From Cymodocea nodosa (Eukaryota; Streptophyta; Magnoliopsida; Alismatales; Cymodoceaceae), in contig CM072343.1 in assembly GCA_036874045.1 (NCBI GenBank), positions 6,592,001-6,656,000 of the forward strand: a stretch of DNA of 64,000 nucleotides, given 5' to 3'. Each line of letters opens with the position of its first letter. Within the stretch, counting starts at the first letter, position 1. Below are positions 22,354-34,330 of the stretch, piece by piece. The position numbers and the translations under genes were made by a program. A model generated the notes under the pieces. It did not search any database and was not told where the DNA came from. It worked only from the letters and a program-made list of their open reading frames with translations.

Positions 22354-24624
22354 ATGGTCTCCAAGTTCTACAAAGGTCGTGGCAGAGGAAAAGGCAAAAG
22401 CAGAAGAGATGCAAAAGGAAAAGAAATAGAGAATGATAATGTTCCACGTACTTGGTTCAAGAAAATATTTCGAGTGGACAAAAGGTTAGAAGAACTTTAT
22501 AAAGATTACTTCTTTTCTCAGGATATATTAGATGAAGTTAGACAAGAACTTCAACATACTGATGCAAGTATTACATACATGGGTATTTGAAGTAAATATG
22601 ATAGAGAATACAGAATGAAATGTGCTGAGATTGCATTTTTGGAACAGTATGCAAAATATTTGGAAAAAGGTGTAGGTTCATCAAATAGAACTCCTCAAAC
22701 TCCTATAAACGGTACAAGACTACATGCATTTGAGGAAGAGCATGAATCAGCTATCCCTACTCCTTTATATTCAAAACAAGTAGAATCAGATATTGCTGTA
22801 GACAAAACAAAAGTTGATAGTCTTCGAAAGGTCGTTGCAATAGAAAGTGCCTTAGAAGAATTAAAGCAGAAAAATTTTATGGAGCAATTTGAAAAGAAAA
22901 CAACAATACTTGAAGAGGAGAAACAGAAATGTTATAGAAGAAGAAAAATTAGAAAAATTATGTCTAAGGAAACAAAGTCTATTGGAAAAGGACAATCAGA
23001 TGAAAATTTATTTCCAAAGGACAATGTATGTCTAGACATTATACCTTATTGTGCATCTAATAAACTCATCAGTTCCGAACACACTAAAACTGATGAAGAT
23101 AATGAGACTTTATTTTCCCTTGCTAGAAAGCCTGAGAAGAAATACAAGTCAAATATGAGCTCAAGTTTTTCTATTAATACAAGTCCTGATGATGCAGAAA
23201 TTGACAAATCAGAGCATCAGACACCTGACATTGAACAAGTTATTGCAGATATAATTGACAATGTTGAGGCAGTAACTAGTTCAGAGGTTGAATTGTTTGG
23301 AGTAGCAGATATTGAAATTGTTAAGACTCCAGAAGAGCTAAAAGTTAACCAGTCTTCTACAGAATCTATAGAAGCAGAGTCTGAGAATTCACAGCATGAA
23401 TCAATGGAAATATCTGTTGAACAAAATGAACAATTACAGATAGATACACCAGCTGTTGAATTTGTGGAAAAATTGTACTCTGAACATTCTATAGAGACTG
23501 AACAGATGAATGTTGAGCATATTGACAATGTTCCTAACACTGTTGAAGCTGGAGAATCAAGCTTACCTAAGTAGCTTCAAGATAATATTTTGGAAGAGGA
23601 ACAACATGACATTCATTTTGAAGAAGAGGTTCCTAAAGATGAATTAAACTCTGAATCACGGCTTCAGGTATCACCTTCTTTGTGTACAATGTTAAACATT
23701 CAAGGTAATACAATTCATTTTAGATCTGAAGAAGCATTGCAGAAATACAATAATCTGATTACATGTCAGATTCTACATGCTCGTCCAATAAAATTCAGAA
23801 ATTTGATGGACATAAGAGATCTGTTTGAGTTTCAAGGCCTCATTAATTTCTTGCCAGTAGGAACGAAATGGAAGCAATACACAGAGCTTATTGTAGCTTT
23901 TTATAGCAATCTGGTCAAGAATGAAAATTTTCTGAAGACTCAAATAAATGAACAGGAGTTTATATTGTCTCCTGAGTTAATTTTTGAAGTTTTGGGATTA
24001 AAGAATGAAGGTGTTGTTGTTACAAACAGATTTGACATGATAAGACAACTGGAATGGAACATTTAGTCTTTATCAAAAATTCCAAATGTATATTCTAAAA
24101 TGAGATTAATGGAAAATCTGAATGCAGAGGCAATGTTTATTGCAAATATATTGCATGCAAATTTATTTCAGAGAGTTGGACACAATATGGAAGTCAGCAG
24201 AAGTTGTTTATATGCAACCTATCGCTTGCTGAATAGAATTCAAATCAATTGGTTTGATGTTTTCACTTCTCAACTACAACATATGAGTTCAAAGTTATTT
24301 TATGGTGATGCTGTATGTAGACTCATTGCAAGCCAATTAAATTTATCCGACTAGCCCTCTGAAACTAAAGGCATGAGAGCATTTAGTGTCAAAGATTTGC
24401 AAAAATTCCAGGCCATGCATAAACCTCAACGACAACAACAACAACAACCTGATACAGACCATATACAACAACAACAACAACAAAGTTATTCAGTTCAAGT
24501 AGAACAGCAAACCCAGTTACTTCCTAACTTAGATGTAGTGCTTAACGACATCAGAAATGATATTAGGCATCTAGGAGATAAAATATGTAATGCTATAAGT
24601 GATATACTTAGGAGGGGTCGCTAA
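22354..24624 (+). pseudogene. Element A third ORF: putative plant transposon protein domain, 756 codons
   Basis: Frame from ATG 22354 (MVSKFYKGRGRGKGKSRRD) to TAA 24622-24624 without frameshift, broken by TGA 22588, TAG 23572, TAG 24064 and TAG 24352. The N-terminus is basic (Gly/Arg/Lys), followed by DNVPRTWFKKIFRV. Residues ~100-430 are acidic and low-complexity. A conserved domain lies at ~440-650: MDIRDLFEFQGLINFL, then LIVAFYSNL, then PELIFEVLGLKNEGV, resembling the family annotated as putative plant transposon protein. A Gln-rich C-terminus (24430-24490) follows. No signal peptide, membrane span or fusion segment was seen, so I do not call it an envelope protein. The function is unknown. 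It sits where SIRE elements carry their extra ORF, and gypsy element G has a homologue at 37297-39158. Confidence 0.8.
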
Positions 24625-25126
24625 CTATTTTTGTTTGTTTCTGAATACAAAATGTAATGTTTGTATTACTTGTTTGATTCATTGAACAATACATTTTTCT
24701 GTAAATATCTTCAATTATTATTCTTGTTTACAGAAAGAGTTGTTGTAATTGTAATTCTCTTATATATGTATATATATTCTTTGTAATTATCTTTTTGATT
24801 AATGACAAAAAGGGGGAGAAATATTATAAAAAGATGATTATGATCTTGATTGCATATATATATTATAAAAGGAGATGCTATTTAAATGGTTATTGTAATC
24901 TGACAGATGATAATTAGAAAACTGATACTTATATAATTATTGACATTTGAGAGTTTTAGTTCTGAGAGGTAAAATTTACACAAACAATAGAAATAAGCTT
25001 AAGTGAACTTAAGTCAACAAACAAGTTTGTTGAATTAAAAGTTAACCCAACGAAGGTGCTTTGTTGAGTTATACATATTTCATAATTGATTTAATATGGT
25101 TTTGTCATCATCAGAAAGGGGGAGAT
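24625..25126 (+). other. Element A 3' untranslated region with two polypurine tracts
   Basis: GACAAAAAGGGGGAGAA at 24804-24820, and CAGAAAGGGGGAGAT at 25112-25126 directly against the 3' LTR. The second is the expected plus-strand primer; the first is a near copy about 300 bp upstream, conserved also in elements C and E. GTTAACCCAACGAAGG and similar motifs lie at 25030-25070. Confidence 0.75.
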
Positions 25127-26804
25127 TGTTGAGTATTTTTGTTTTGATGATGTGTGCTGAATGAAAATAATCATATTTGCTCAATTACTATTGCTTGTGA
25201 AAAGAAATTAAAATCATCAATTAATACAGAAAAAGCTTACTGATATAAATACTTGTCTGTATTGGATCTGAAGTTAATAACTAGTCATTTCATTGCATTA
25301 ATTTCTCATTTAGCTAAACGTTAAGTTAACGTGTGTTTTTATTGAAAAGCATGATATGTTTTAATGTTATATCTTCTATATCATGAACAGTGCACGTTTA
25401 GACAACTCGTTAAGTTAGAGTTTTGTTTGTATAGAGGTCACGTGAGAACTCGTTAAGTTAGAGGCTTAAAGGTTAAAATAGGTCACGTGATAACTCGTTA
25501 AGTTAGTGAGTAAAATAAGAGACGAACTTGTTAAGTTAGTGTTATACACGTGGTGAAATTATAAGTTACGAATGTTGTATTGTATCACGTGAGGTGCACA
25601 TGTTTAACTCGTTAAGTTAACATAACTAAACGCGTTGAGTTGCTATATTGAACACTAAGGCAACGCGTTAGGTTAGCGTTATAAACTTAAGTTGTTATTT
25701 TTGCACGTGGTAAAATTCTTATTATAAAAACATTTGTTTATTACTGGTTCGTTGAGTTATCATAAAACAATGGAGATGGTTCGTTGAGTTATCATAACAC
25801 AACGGAGATGGTTCGTTGAATTAGCATAACACCACGGACTTAGTTCGTTGAGTTAGCTACAGTACTTGTCACGTGAAATGGCACATGAGGAACTCGTTAA
25901 GTTAGAAATGTTAAGTTATATATATACTTGTGTTACTCATTTAGTTAACATTAAAGTAACGACTTCTTATTACACTGATGAAAAACTTTTGGACGGGAAA
26001 GTTTATTTTGCAGGAAATTTTTCAGAGATCCAGGACTGATGATTAAAGAAAATTTGAAATATAAACGTGGGTTAGAATGTTTGTGTTTCGATGAAGGAAA
26101 AAGAAAAGATGTGGAGAAGTGGAAAACTGGTGGTGGTTAAACGTGAAGGATATGCATGAAATGAAGATACAGTATAAAAGGCATAGAATTCTCGTTGATC
26201 AATTTATCCTTGCACACAAAAAGAAAAATCTTTTCAATGATCAAACCATCCCTGCACACCAAAAGAAAAATCTTTTTCAGGGATCAAAAACACCTTCTCG
26301 GGGAAAATCTCTCAAGTGGAAGAAAGTTCAGTGAAGCGTAAAAAGGTAAGATTTTCATCACTGAAGATTTGAATTATCAAAAGGAAAAAAGTTCAGTGAA
26401 GCATAAAAAGGTAAGATTTTCGTCAATGAAGATTTGAAGTATCAGAAGAAAGCAAATTCGGTGAAGCATGAAAAGACAAGATATTCGTCATTGAAGAATT
26501 GCTGAAGAAGAAAAAGAAGAAGAAGAAAGATCTCAAACAAGGAGAAAAGTTTTAAATTCCGTAAATTAGTTTTCTCTGTTTATAGTTATGAAATTGTTTA
26601 GATGATACATGGTATCGAAATATAATTGCATCTACAATTTCTAAGAAGAATTGAATTGTATATTGTAATTGAAACCTTGAATAAAAATGATTTTATGAAA
26701 ACAATGTCTCGACTTGTTTTTGAGTTTTAAAGTTTCAATTATATTTCAGAAAATATTAAAAATACACAATTCAGCCCCCTCTTGTGTAGCGATATGATCC
26801 TACA
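25127..26804 (+). repeat. 3' LTR of element A (1678 bp)
   Basis: Same length as the 5' LTR, TG...CA ends, followed by ATCCC. About 45 differences from the 5' LTR were noted by eye, mostly transitions. TATA box at 26173-26180. Confidence 0.93.
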
Positions 26805-27190
26805 ATCCCAATCTCAAATATCAAGTCTGCATATCCAATCCTAATTTCAAATGTAGAAAAATTCTACAACATCAGAAGAAGTTCAGAATTTCAAGTAATT
26901 TCAAAAAAGTAGTTGCAAATGCAAGAAGTCTAGAAATTTGACAACTGAAGAAGAAGAGATACAGAGCTGAGTAAAAAGAAGGAAAAGGAGCTACATGCAT
27001 AAAGATCAGGTTTTATATAATTCGAAATTAGCTTAGAATAAGAATTTTAGTTTCTCTTTGGATTGTATATCGGACTTTACCGTATCAAAACCGACAAGAA
27101 GGGAATTGAGCTGAAAAGAAATTCTAAATTCTTTCTTTAAAGTTTATAAAAATTAGAATTTTATTTATGAGTGTTTTGTGCTCTTATTTT
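26805..27190 (+). repeat. 5' LTR of element B, right part
   Basis: Continues the LTR broken at 13509 and aligns with 39568-39822 plus 47723-47850 of element D. It lacks the last ~70 bp. At 27191 the sequence jumps into gag with the shared tetranucleotide ATCT/ATCC at the break, consistent with a microhomology deletion. Confidence 0.75.
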
Positions 27191-28587
27191 ATCCAAAAGG
27201 AAAGAATCCTAGTAGGGTTTTGGCTTTTGAGGCTAATAAAGTCTCAAAAGTCACTAGTGATTCTAACGATGATTTACTTTTGTTGACTAGAAAATTTAGA
27301 GATTTGTTGAAGAAATGCGAGAACTTTAGGTCATTGAAGACATTTGGAGATATGGAGAAGAAGTCATTTATGAAAGACAAAATCATATGCTATAAGTGCA
27401 ATAGGCTAGGCTACTTTCAAATCAAATTGATTGTCCTCTTAACAAATATAAGAAGAATTCGAGGAGAAATTTCAGGAATAAGAAATTTAGAAAGAGAATG
27501 GCACTTAAAGTGACATGGGATGACTCTTCTACTTCACAAAGTGAAGAAACAGAGGATTCAACATCGGACAATGAATCCTCATCAAGATTAGATTCAGAAA
27601 GAAATCTAGCAAACGTGTGCTTCATGGCGAATTCTAGTGAGGTATCTTCTGATCCAAATGCCTAATTATGATAATTTTGATAGATTACTTGTTGAATAGA
27701 ATAAACTAGCTAGAAAATAAGAAAGTAAAAATAGAAGAAAAGAACACTAGGAAAATGCTAGATGAATCTAAAAATAAGATTGATTTTCTGAATTCTATGT
27801 TGAATAAATTTAAAGAAGAAAATCAAAAGCATGCATAGGAAATTTTAAAGTTTACTACAATAGAAAGAGAATTGCATACTGATTGTGAAAATTTAATTGC
27901 TGATAAAAAGAAAATGATTTGCGAAATTGAAAAATAGAAATTGACTATTAATGATTTAAATTTAGAAATTGATATGTTAAAAATTAAGGTTTGTGATCAA
28001 AAGGTTACCTTAAGTAAATGGAATAATAGTCAGACTATAACAAATGAACTTAGTAGTAAAATATCAAATGTAGAAAAATATGGTATTGGTTTACACGATG
28101 CATCTTCTGAAAATTATATATTGCATGATGATACTGCTAAAAATAATGTCTTTATTTCTAGTACTAAGAATAGTAAAAGAAAAACTATTCCATGTGTGAT
28201 TAAAAAGGGAGATAAATATATGCAAATTGATAAAATACAACACATAGATAATAGCACATGATGTAAGAGTCCCCAAAAAAAAAATTCAGAAAAATCAAGC
28301 TAAGTCATTTGAGAACTTTAATATTTTTGATCAATTTTCTTCATATTTAAAAATTATCGAATATTGGAATCATCAATTAAATAATGTCAGAAATAAAAAT
28401 TTCAACTCTATTCTACATAGAGATAGATGTTCTGATAATTATAACACTAAAAGCAATAAACGTAGGAATGATTATCGAAAAAATAAATAAGTTGAAGTTT
28501 TAAAATATTGATTATTATGGTGTGACTCCCTCTAAAATTCTTGGACCCACTCAGGAATGGGTTCTAGGAAATAAAATCTCTTCTTAA
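27191..28587 (+). pseudogene. Element B gag remnant (C-terminal two thirds)
   Basis: Enters gag at KGKNPS-equivalent sequence; the N-terminal UBN2 part and start codon are deleted. The zinc knuckle is damaged (CYKCNRLGYFQ, histidine lost). A Ser/Glu-rich linker (LKVTWDDSSTSQSEE) and a Lys/Glu-rich coiled-coil segment follow, with several stops and shifts. It ends at ILGPTQEWVLGNKISS then TAA 28585-28587, followed by CTATTTTGCAG. Similar in every part to element D gag at 48630-50016. Confidence 0.8.
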
Positions 28588-28598
28588 CTATTTTGCAG

Positions 28599-30440
28599 AT
28601 ACACAAATTAAAATAGATAATGGATAGTGGAGCATCTAGCCACATGACTAGAGATATAGGATTACTTACAGAAGTAACAAAGACCAAGAATGGACAAGTT
28701 ACCTTTGGAAATAAAATCAAAACAAACATCTTTGGGTTTGGTAAGGTTCAGGTAATTGAAAAGTATTTTATAAATGATGTCTTATTAGTAGAAAACTTAG
28801 GTTTTAATTTACTGAGTGTTCCTATCTTAATGAAGTTTTATAGAGTAATTTTTGAAAAAGATTCCTGTAAAATTATGGACATGTATACAAATGAAATTTT
28901 ATTTACTGCATATAAGAAATGATCCATTTGTATTCTGAATTTACCTTCTGATATTATTCAAGAAAATACTTGCTTAATTGCAAAATTAGATGAAGTCATT
29001 TTATGGCATCGAAGGTTAGGTCACTCAAACCTAAGGTTATAACAAAAGCTGTCTAAAAGGAATCTGGTTAGAGGTTTACCTAGTATTAATTACTCAAAAG
29101 AGTTTATGTGTGATGCATGTCAATTAGGTAAATTACATAAAACATCATTTAAAAGTTTAAATGAAATAACAAGCAAAAGAGTATTAGAACTAATGCATAT
29201 GGATTTATTTGGACCTACTAGGACAACCAGTCTAGGAGGTAAACATTATGCTTTTGTACTAGTTGATGATTATTCTAGGTTTACTTGGGTTTATTTTCTA
29301 GCTAATAAAACTGAAGTTTTTGAAATATTTAAGATATTCTGTAATAAAGTTCAGAATGAGCAAAATGTTAAAATTCAAAAACTTAGAAGTGATCATGGTA
29401 TAGAATTTGATAATGATCAAATGGACACCTTTTGTTAAGAATTAAGCATAGATCATAGGTACTCATTTCCAAGAGCTCCTTCACAAAATGGGATAGTAGA
29501 ATGTAAAAACAGATTACTTTAGGAAATAAGTCACCCTTATTTCTCCTTATGAGATAAAACTCCTTATGAGATATGGTATAATAGGGTTCCCAAAATTAGT
29601 TGTTTAAAACTCTTTGGTTGCAAGTGTTTTATTTTGAACACTAAGGAACGTAGAGACAAATTTAGAGTCAAATCAGATGAGGGTATTTTTGTTGGTTATT
29701 CCATTAAAAGTAAAGCATATAGAGTATATAATAAATCAACAAAAACCATTGAGGAAACCCTACATGTAAAATTTCATGAAAATTCTCATTTAGATTTTAG
29801 ACATGCTAAAAATATTCATTTAGAAATTCTCCTAGAAATGGTATCAAATGATGTTGACGGAGAAATTGAGAGATTATTTGACAGAATAAGAAATATAAAC
29901 TTAAATGATGAAGATTTAGAAGAAAATAATGTCATGCCTATAGAAAATGTGAAACAACATAGAAATTGGCGTTATGCTTCATCTCATCCTATTGATTAGA
30001 TAATAGGCGATCCTAATCAAGGTGTTGGGACTAGGTCATCAGTAGTCAACATTTGTGGTGCTTATTCTTTTGTTTCCTTACTAGAACCTAAGAAAATTGA
30101 AGATGTGTTAGAAGATGAATTTTGGTATTTAGCTATGCAAGATGAGCTAAATCAATTTATAAGAAATGAGGTATGGGATCTAGTTCCACCCCTTGAAAAT
30201 CAATCTGTAATAAGAACAAGGTGGGTATTTAGAAATAAAGTAGATCAAGACGGACACATAGTTAAAAATAAAGCTAGGTTAGTTGCTCAAGGTTACAACC
30301 AAGAGGAAGGAATTGACTATGATGAAATATTTGCTCATGTTGCTAGACTAGAATCAATACAAATTTTGTTAGCATACGCTTGTTACATAGATTTCAAATT
30401 ATATCAAATGGATGTTAATACTACTTTTTTAAATGGATAT
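28599..30440 (+). pseudogene. Element B pol, truncated by element G inside RT
   Basis: The protease motif MDSGASSHMT lies at 28620, but the Trp three residues before its Asp is a TAG (28614). The pre-integrase zinc region ends MCDACQLGKLHK (29106). Integrase core: HMDLFGPTRT, RSDHGIEFD. A deletion then removes about 110 codons, covering the segment before DKTPYEIW, by comparison with D. RT begins at 30105 with [14 protein letters not shown] and runs to [11 protein letters not shown] at 30440, where the gypsy LTR starts. Palm motif B (YVDD) and RNase H are absent. Confidence 0.85.
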
Positions 30441-32445
30441 TGTTTAGAATGAAAAAGTACATAATATTAACGATTAAATGATGGTTAATTGCATAATATT
30501 TAGCTTATCATATAAGAATTAAGACATGATGTTATAATTGCACTGTTATATGCTTTAATGAAGGAATCTACATAATTTCAGGGAATTAATGTTAATTTAG
30601 TACATTTCTGAACTATCGGGGAATTGTAAGCTGTGAAATTCTTAAGTATCCAAATTTTTTGTTATTTCAGAGAGTTATATTGCATATACCGGACAGTTAT
30701 GTTTTTAACGATAGAAGAATATTTTATTATTTTCTGGAGTACACGTGTTGAAACCTTAATGCATGACTTAAGTGGATTTTTGGTAAGTTATCTGTTAACT
30801 ATCCGAAATGCATCTAGGCATCGAATAGTTAGGTTTGTAAGTGTCCAAAATACCTGAACTTATTAAGTTAGAATTATGCACGTGTTGAATTTAAATGTTT
30901 TAGTATATCACGTGAGATGCACATGTTTAACTCGTTAAGTTAGCATAACTGTACATGTTGAGTTACATGAATACACACTAAGGTAACACGTTATGTTAGT
31001 AGCTTATTTCTTTATTGCATGTGTTTTATAGTTAAATCAACGAAGTAAGTCCGTTGAGTTATCTGTAACTCTACAGACCATTTATTTTCTAATATGCCAC
31101 TATAGCGGTTACAGAAATAGGGCATTCAAAGGAAAACCACGATTGCACAATCACGTAGGAATTCACTTGTGGAAGGAAGAAGAAATCACCATTGTTAATA
31201 TGGATGAAGGAAATCAAATCGATCATCTAAGTAGAAGCAATTACTACGGAAGAAATATAAAAGAAGAGGAGAAAAATAAAGAAAGGGTGGTTGGTAGTGT
31301 GTGCATAGGTGGAGGACCACGCTAACTACAGGCAGCGTCAAAAGTTCACTGAAGCATCCACACCATCACCAAAAACATCACCATAATCACCAACCATCAG
31401 AGGTTTGTGAGGATACTTTCCTGATGTCAGGTTGATTCTGAGCTAAACACGGTGCCTGACAACCACTGTGAGGAGTGATCACGTCGTGGGAAGGGAAGCC
31501 ATTTTCACGAAGCACTAACTTATATCTCAAGAGATCGTAAAGCTTCTAGCCTTAGTTTTGGGTTGATGCTAATATGTTGAAGAGGAGATCATCTTGCAAT
31601 TCTAGACTCGTGATTCTATAGGGAGAGGAGGCAAGATTGTTAGTGATTAAGTTTTCAGTGGTATAATCGCGTCGCATGTAGTGATAGAAGTTTTTACTAT
31701 CGATAGAGATTTTTACATTTCACCCATTTTCATGAACATATTAAAACAAAAATACCAAAACCAACAACTTATCTGTGTTTATATTTAGTATTTAAGTGTT
31801 GTATTGTTTGTTTTGTATCGTAAGTAATGTTATCATTGTCAATATTGTGAATGTTTTATGTTTGTTTGATTCAGAAAATAGAAAATAGTTTTACAGTTTA
31901 CTAAAATTAATTCGTTCTAGATACTTAAAGATTTTAATGGTTACTATTTGAAATATCTGAATGTTAGTGTTGCTTAATGATAAATCTAATGTTAACTAAC
32001 ATTAAAGAGCTTAATTGATGTTATTTACAATCTGTGGAACTGTCCAATGGTTGGCCGAATTTCTCTGTAAATAGCAATATTAAACTAGAAAGATAGACTC
32101 ATGGAGTTAACTTAAGTCCACGAGGTTAGTCTGTTAAGTTAGCCATAACTCCACAAACTTGGTCCGTTGTGTTAACTGTAACTCAACGGAGTGCTTACTG
32201 AACACATAAATTCCATTATTAAAATCGGAACAGTACACAATTCTTACTCAATCTCTGTGGATCGACCTATACTTGCACACAAATACAATATACACTATGC
32301 ACTTGCAGTTAAAATACAAATTGGAATAAATATCTAATTTGTGTGAAAGGTTGTTAGTTTACTTCTAAAAGTAATTATTGAATAAGCCTAAAGACAAATT
32401 AAACAAGTAAAAATAGAAGTTAACGAACCCAATAGACAAGTTTTC
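30441..32445 (+). repeat. 5' LTR of gypsy element G (~2.0 kb)
   Basis: Starts TGTTTAGAATGAAAAAGTGC-like sequence, shared with 63005 and the reverse complement at 2142. Contains TAACTATCCGAAATGCATC and ATCGAATAGTTAGG near 30800, CGTTAAGTTAGC and CGTTGAGTTA motifs near 30930-31060 and again near 32100-32190. TATAAAAG at 31256-31263. The exact 3' end is uncertain by about 8 bp. Confidence 0.8.
31256..31263 (+). promoter_or_regulatory. TATA box of gypsy-type LTR
   Basis: TATAAAAG after GGAAGAAA. The same box occurs near 2424 (L2) and near 63863, and on the minus strand near 1050 (L1), so it is conserved across copies. Confidence 0.55.
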
Positions 32446-32462
32446 TAGCGCCGTTGCTGCGG
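32446..32462 (+). other. Primer binding site of element G (tRNA-Asp type)
   Basis: TAGCGCCGTTGCTGCGG differs at three positions from TGGCGCCGTTGCCGGGG, the site complementary to the 3' end of plant tRNA-Asp that Athila/Tat elements use. Confidence 0.75.
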
Positions 32463-32538
32463 ATTGAGAAGCTAAGCAACTGTTAGTGCTGTTTTGTTAT
32501 AAGGAGTGTTGTGTCTTTTCTTCTATAATTGAGAATAT

Positions 32539-33470
32539 GGCATATGCTTATGCTCAAAGATTTCTGAAACCTGTAGTAAGCATATGTGAATTCTACAATT
32601 TGGAAGGTCACGACATTTCTGATTGTTTGAAACTGAGACGATTGCAGATGGTTAGATCACATGAACAGTAAATGAATTATCTTCACTATAATAGATCTGA
32701 GTATGAGAATCCTACAGTTTACCCAACTAATGGTTAGCTTAGAATATGTAATATGTTGAGAGACAAGGAAGTTTGGGGTAGGTATAACATACTAGAGCGT
32801 AGCTTAGAGCAAAACATGGACAAACTGGAACAATATATGTGTCAGCAACAAGAAGTCAACCAATTAAACTATATTCAGAACCTAAAATTGATATCATTTA
32901 CTAAACTGAAAAAATCATAATGAAAATTGATCAAAAATTGAATGCAATGAGATTAGATGATCTGGAAAGAAAACTAAAAGCATTCGATGAATTTACAATG
33001 AAATTACAAGTTATGCAATAGGAAAACACAAATAAAAACTTTAATGTTACAGATCTACATAATTTGCAAGACATACAAACAAAAGAAAATACCAATGCAA
33101 TAGAATTTAAAGAATGCAATTTAAAATTAAAAATAGTTGAAGATCATAATCACAAAAATGATATACAAGAACATCAAGAAAGTAATGAAAATCTGGAAGA
33201 TGTAAGTATAACATTAAGATTTGGAATTGATATACCATCAAGAATTCAAAACGAAAATAATATGAAGGTGGATAAGAACAAAAATCAAAATGATAATGAA
33301 AATGTAATATCTGAAAATATAGAAATTAATGAAGAAAAATCTGAATCTGAAAATGAGACTAAAAATGGTCAAACAAATCAAATGAAAGAAAAAGAATATT
33401 TTAAATCACAATCATTAGCACCATATCCTGAAAGATTACAATAAATATTTCTTGAAAAGTAAGAAAAAAT
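32539..33470 (+). pseudogene. Element G gag remnant (zinc-knuckle region and linker)
   Basis: The frame opens only about 75 bp after the primer site with AYAYAQRFLKPV and then CEFYNLEGHDISDC, a zinc knuckle whose second Cys is Tyr. The capsid part that normally precedes it (several hundred codons) is absent. The rest is a Lys/Asn/Glu-rich linker with several stops, leading to QSLAPYPERLQ, which resembles the pre-protease segment of Athila elements. Non-functional. Confidence 0.65.
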
Positions 33471-33594
33471 TAGAGAAATTTTTGAAAAAGTATAAGTTAA
33501 CATTCCTTTGTTAGACTTATTGCAGAAAATGCCACCTTGTGCTAAATTTCTTAAGGATTGGTGTACTAAGAAAAGAGAGTGAAAAGTTTTAAGG

Positions 33595-34330
33595 AAAATC
33601 TTTTTAACTGAGCAAAGTAGTTCCCTATTTCTGCCACAAATTCCTAAAAAGTTATCTGATCTTGGAATTCCTGTTATATCATGCACCATAGGAGATACCA
33701 TTATAGAAAGAACCTTAATAGACCTACGTGCAGGAATAAATGTTATGCCAAGTGATATATTTGCATCCTTAGGATTAGAAGGCTTAATTCTTACTAAGAC
33801 TGTTATTCAATTAGTTGATAGAAGTATAAGATACCTTAGAGGAAAAATAGAGGATGTTTTAATTAAAATCAAAAACTTCATATATCCTATTGATAATGTA
33901 ATTTTGGATTTCCAACAAATTAAGCATAAAAATAATGATACATCTTTAATTTTGGGAAGACCATTTTTAGCAACATTAGGGGCTGTTATCAATTGTAAAA
34001 CTGGAGTAATGAAGTTAGCATATGGTAATGAGGATACCCAATTAAACATTTTCAAACCAGAAAATTTTGACGAGTTAGAAATGTCCTTACATACTATAGA
34101 CTTTTTAGAGGATGGAGGAGATATGCTAGATGATGTGATTCAAGAACAATTAAATAGGCAACTAAATTCTGAAACGTTAGAAGAAAGTGAAAGCATAAAT
34201 ATAGGAGATTAGGAAGAAATTAATTTAGAAAATGATGATGTTCAATTAGGAGCTCTAGCTTTTGATAGGCAACATTTAGAATTAAAACCTTTACCTCTTG
34301 AATTAACCTATATATTTCTGGAAGAAAAAT
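33595..34330 (+). pseudogene. Element G aspartic protease
   Basis: Reads IPKKLSDLGIPVISCTIG, then a DLRAGINVMP active-site region and LILGRPFLATLGAVIN, the Athila-type pattern. The family consensus is DLGASINLMP; here the Gly after Asp-Leu is Arg and the Ser is Gly, so catalysis is doubtful. A stop at about 34210 separates it from RT in the same general direction. It would process the polyprotein. Confidence 0.8.

Larger units (their letters stand above)
13510..26804 (+). mobile_element. Copia element A, complete (SIRE/Maximus-like), 13.3 kb
   Basis: Full-length element with two 1678-bp LTRs (13510-15187 and 25127-26804), TG...CA ends, target duplication ATCCC on both sides (13505-13509 and 26805-26809), a tRNA-Met primer site, gag, pol, a long third ORF and a polypurine tract. 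The LTRs differ at roughly 3% of positions by eye. gag-pol order is PR-INT-RT-RNase H, which defines copia; the long LTRs, large size and extra ORF after pol are typical of the SIRE/Maximus group. It is inserted in the 5' LTR of element B. Confidence 0.93.
12709..30440 (+). mobile_element. Copia element B, interrupted by element A and cut by element G
   Basis: Member of the same family as element D. Pieces: 5' LTR left part 12709-13509; element A inserted at 13510-26804; LTR right part 26805-27190; gag remnant; pol up to 30440, where the LTR of element G begins inside the RT coding region. The 3' half and 3' LTR of B are not found in the window. About 790 bp spanning LTR end, primer site and gag start is missing at 27191 by comparison with D. 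Confidence 0.8.

Noticed and set aside
24430-24490. CAA-rich stretch as a microsatellite of regulatory interest
   Set aside because: It encodes the Gln-rich C-terminus of the third ORF in frame; ordinary low-complexity coding sequence.
22354-24624. Calling the element A third ORF an envelope gene
   Set aside because: No signal peptide, membrane span or fusion-like hydrophobic stretch is visible; its domain resembles a plant transposon-associated domain instead.
14526-26334. Lys-rich frames of 63 and 71 residues at 14526 and 26119
   Set aside because: They are the tandem-repeat leader in both A LTRs; repetition explains their presence and they end in the repeat.
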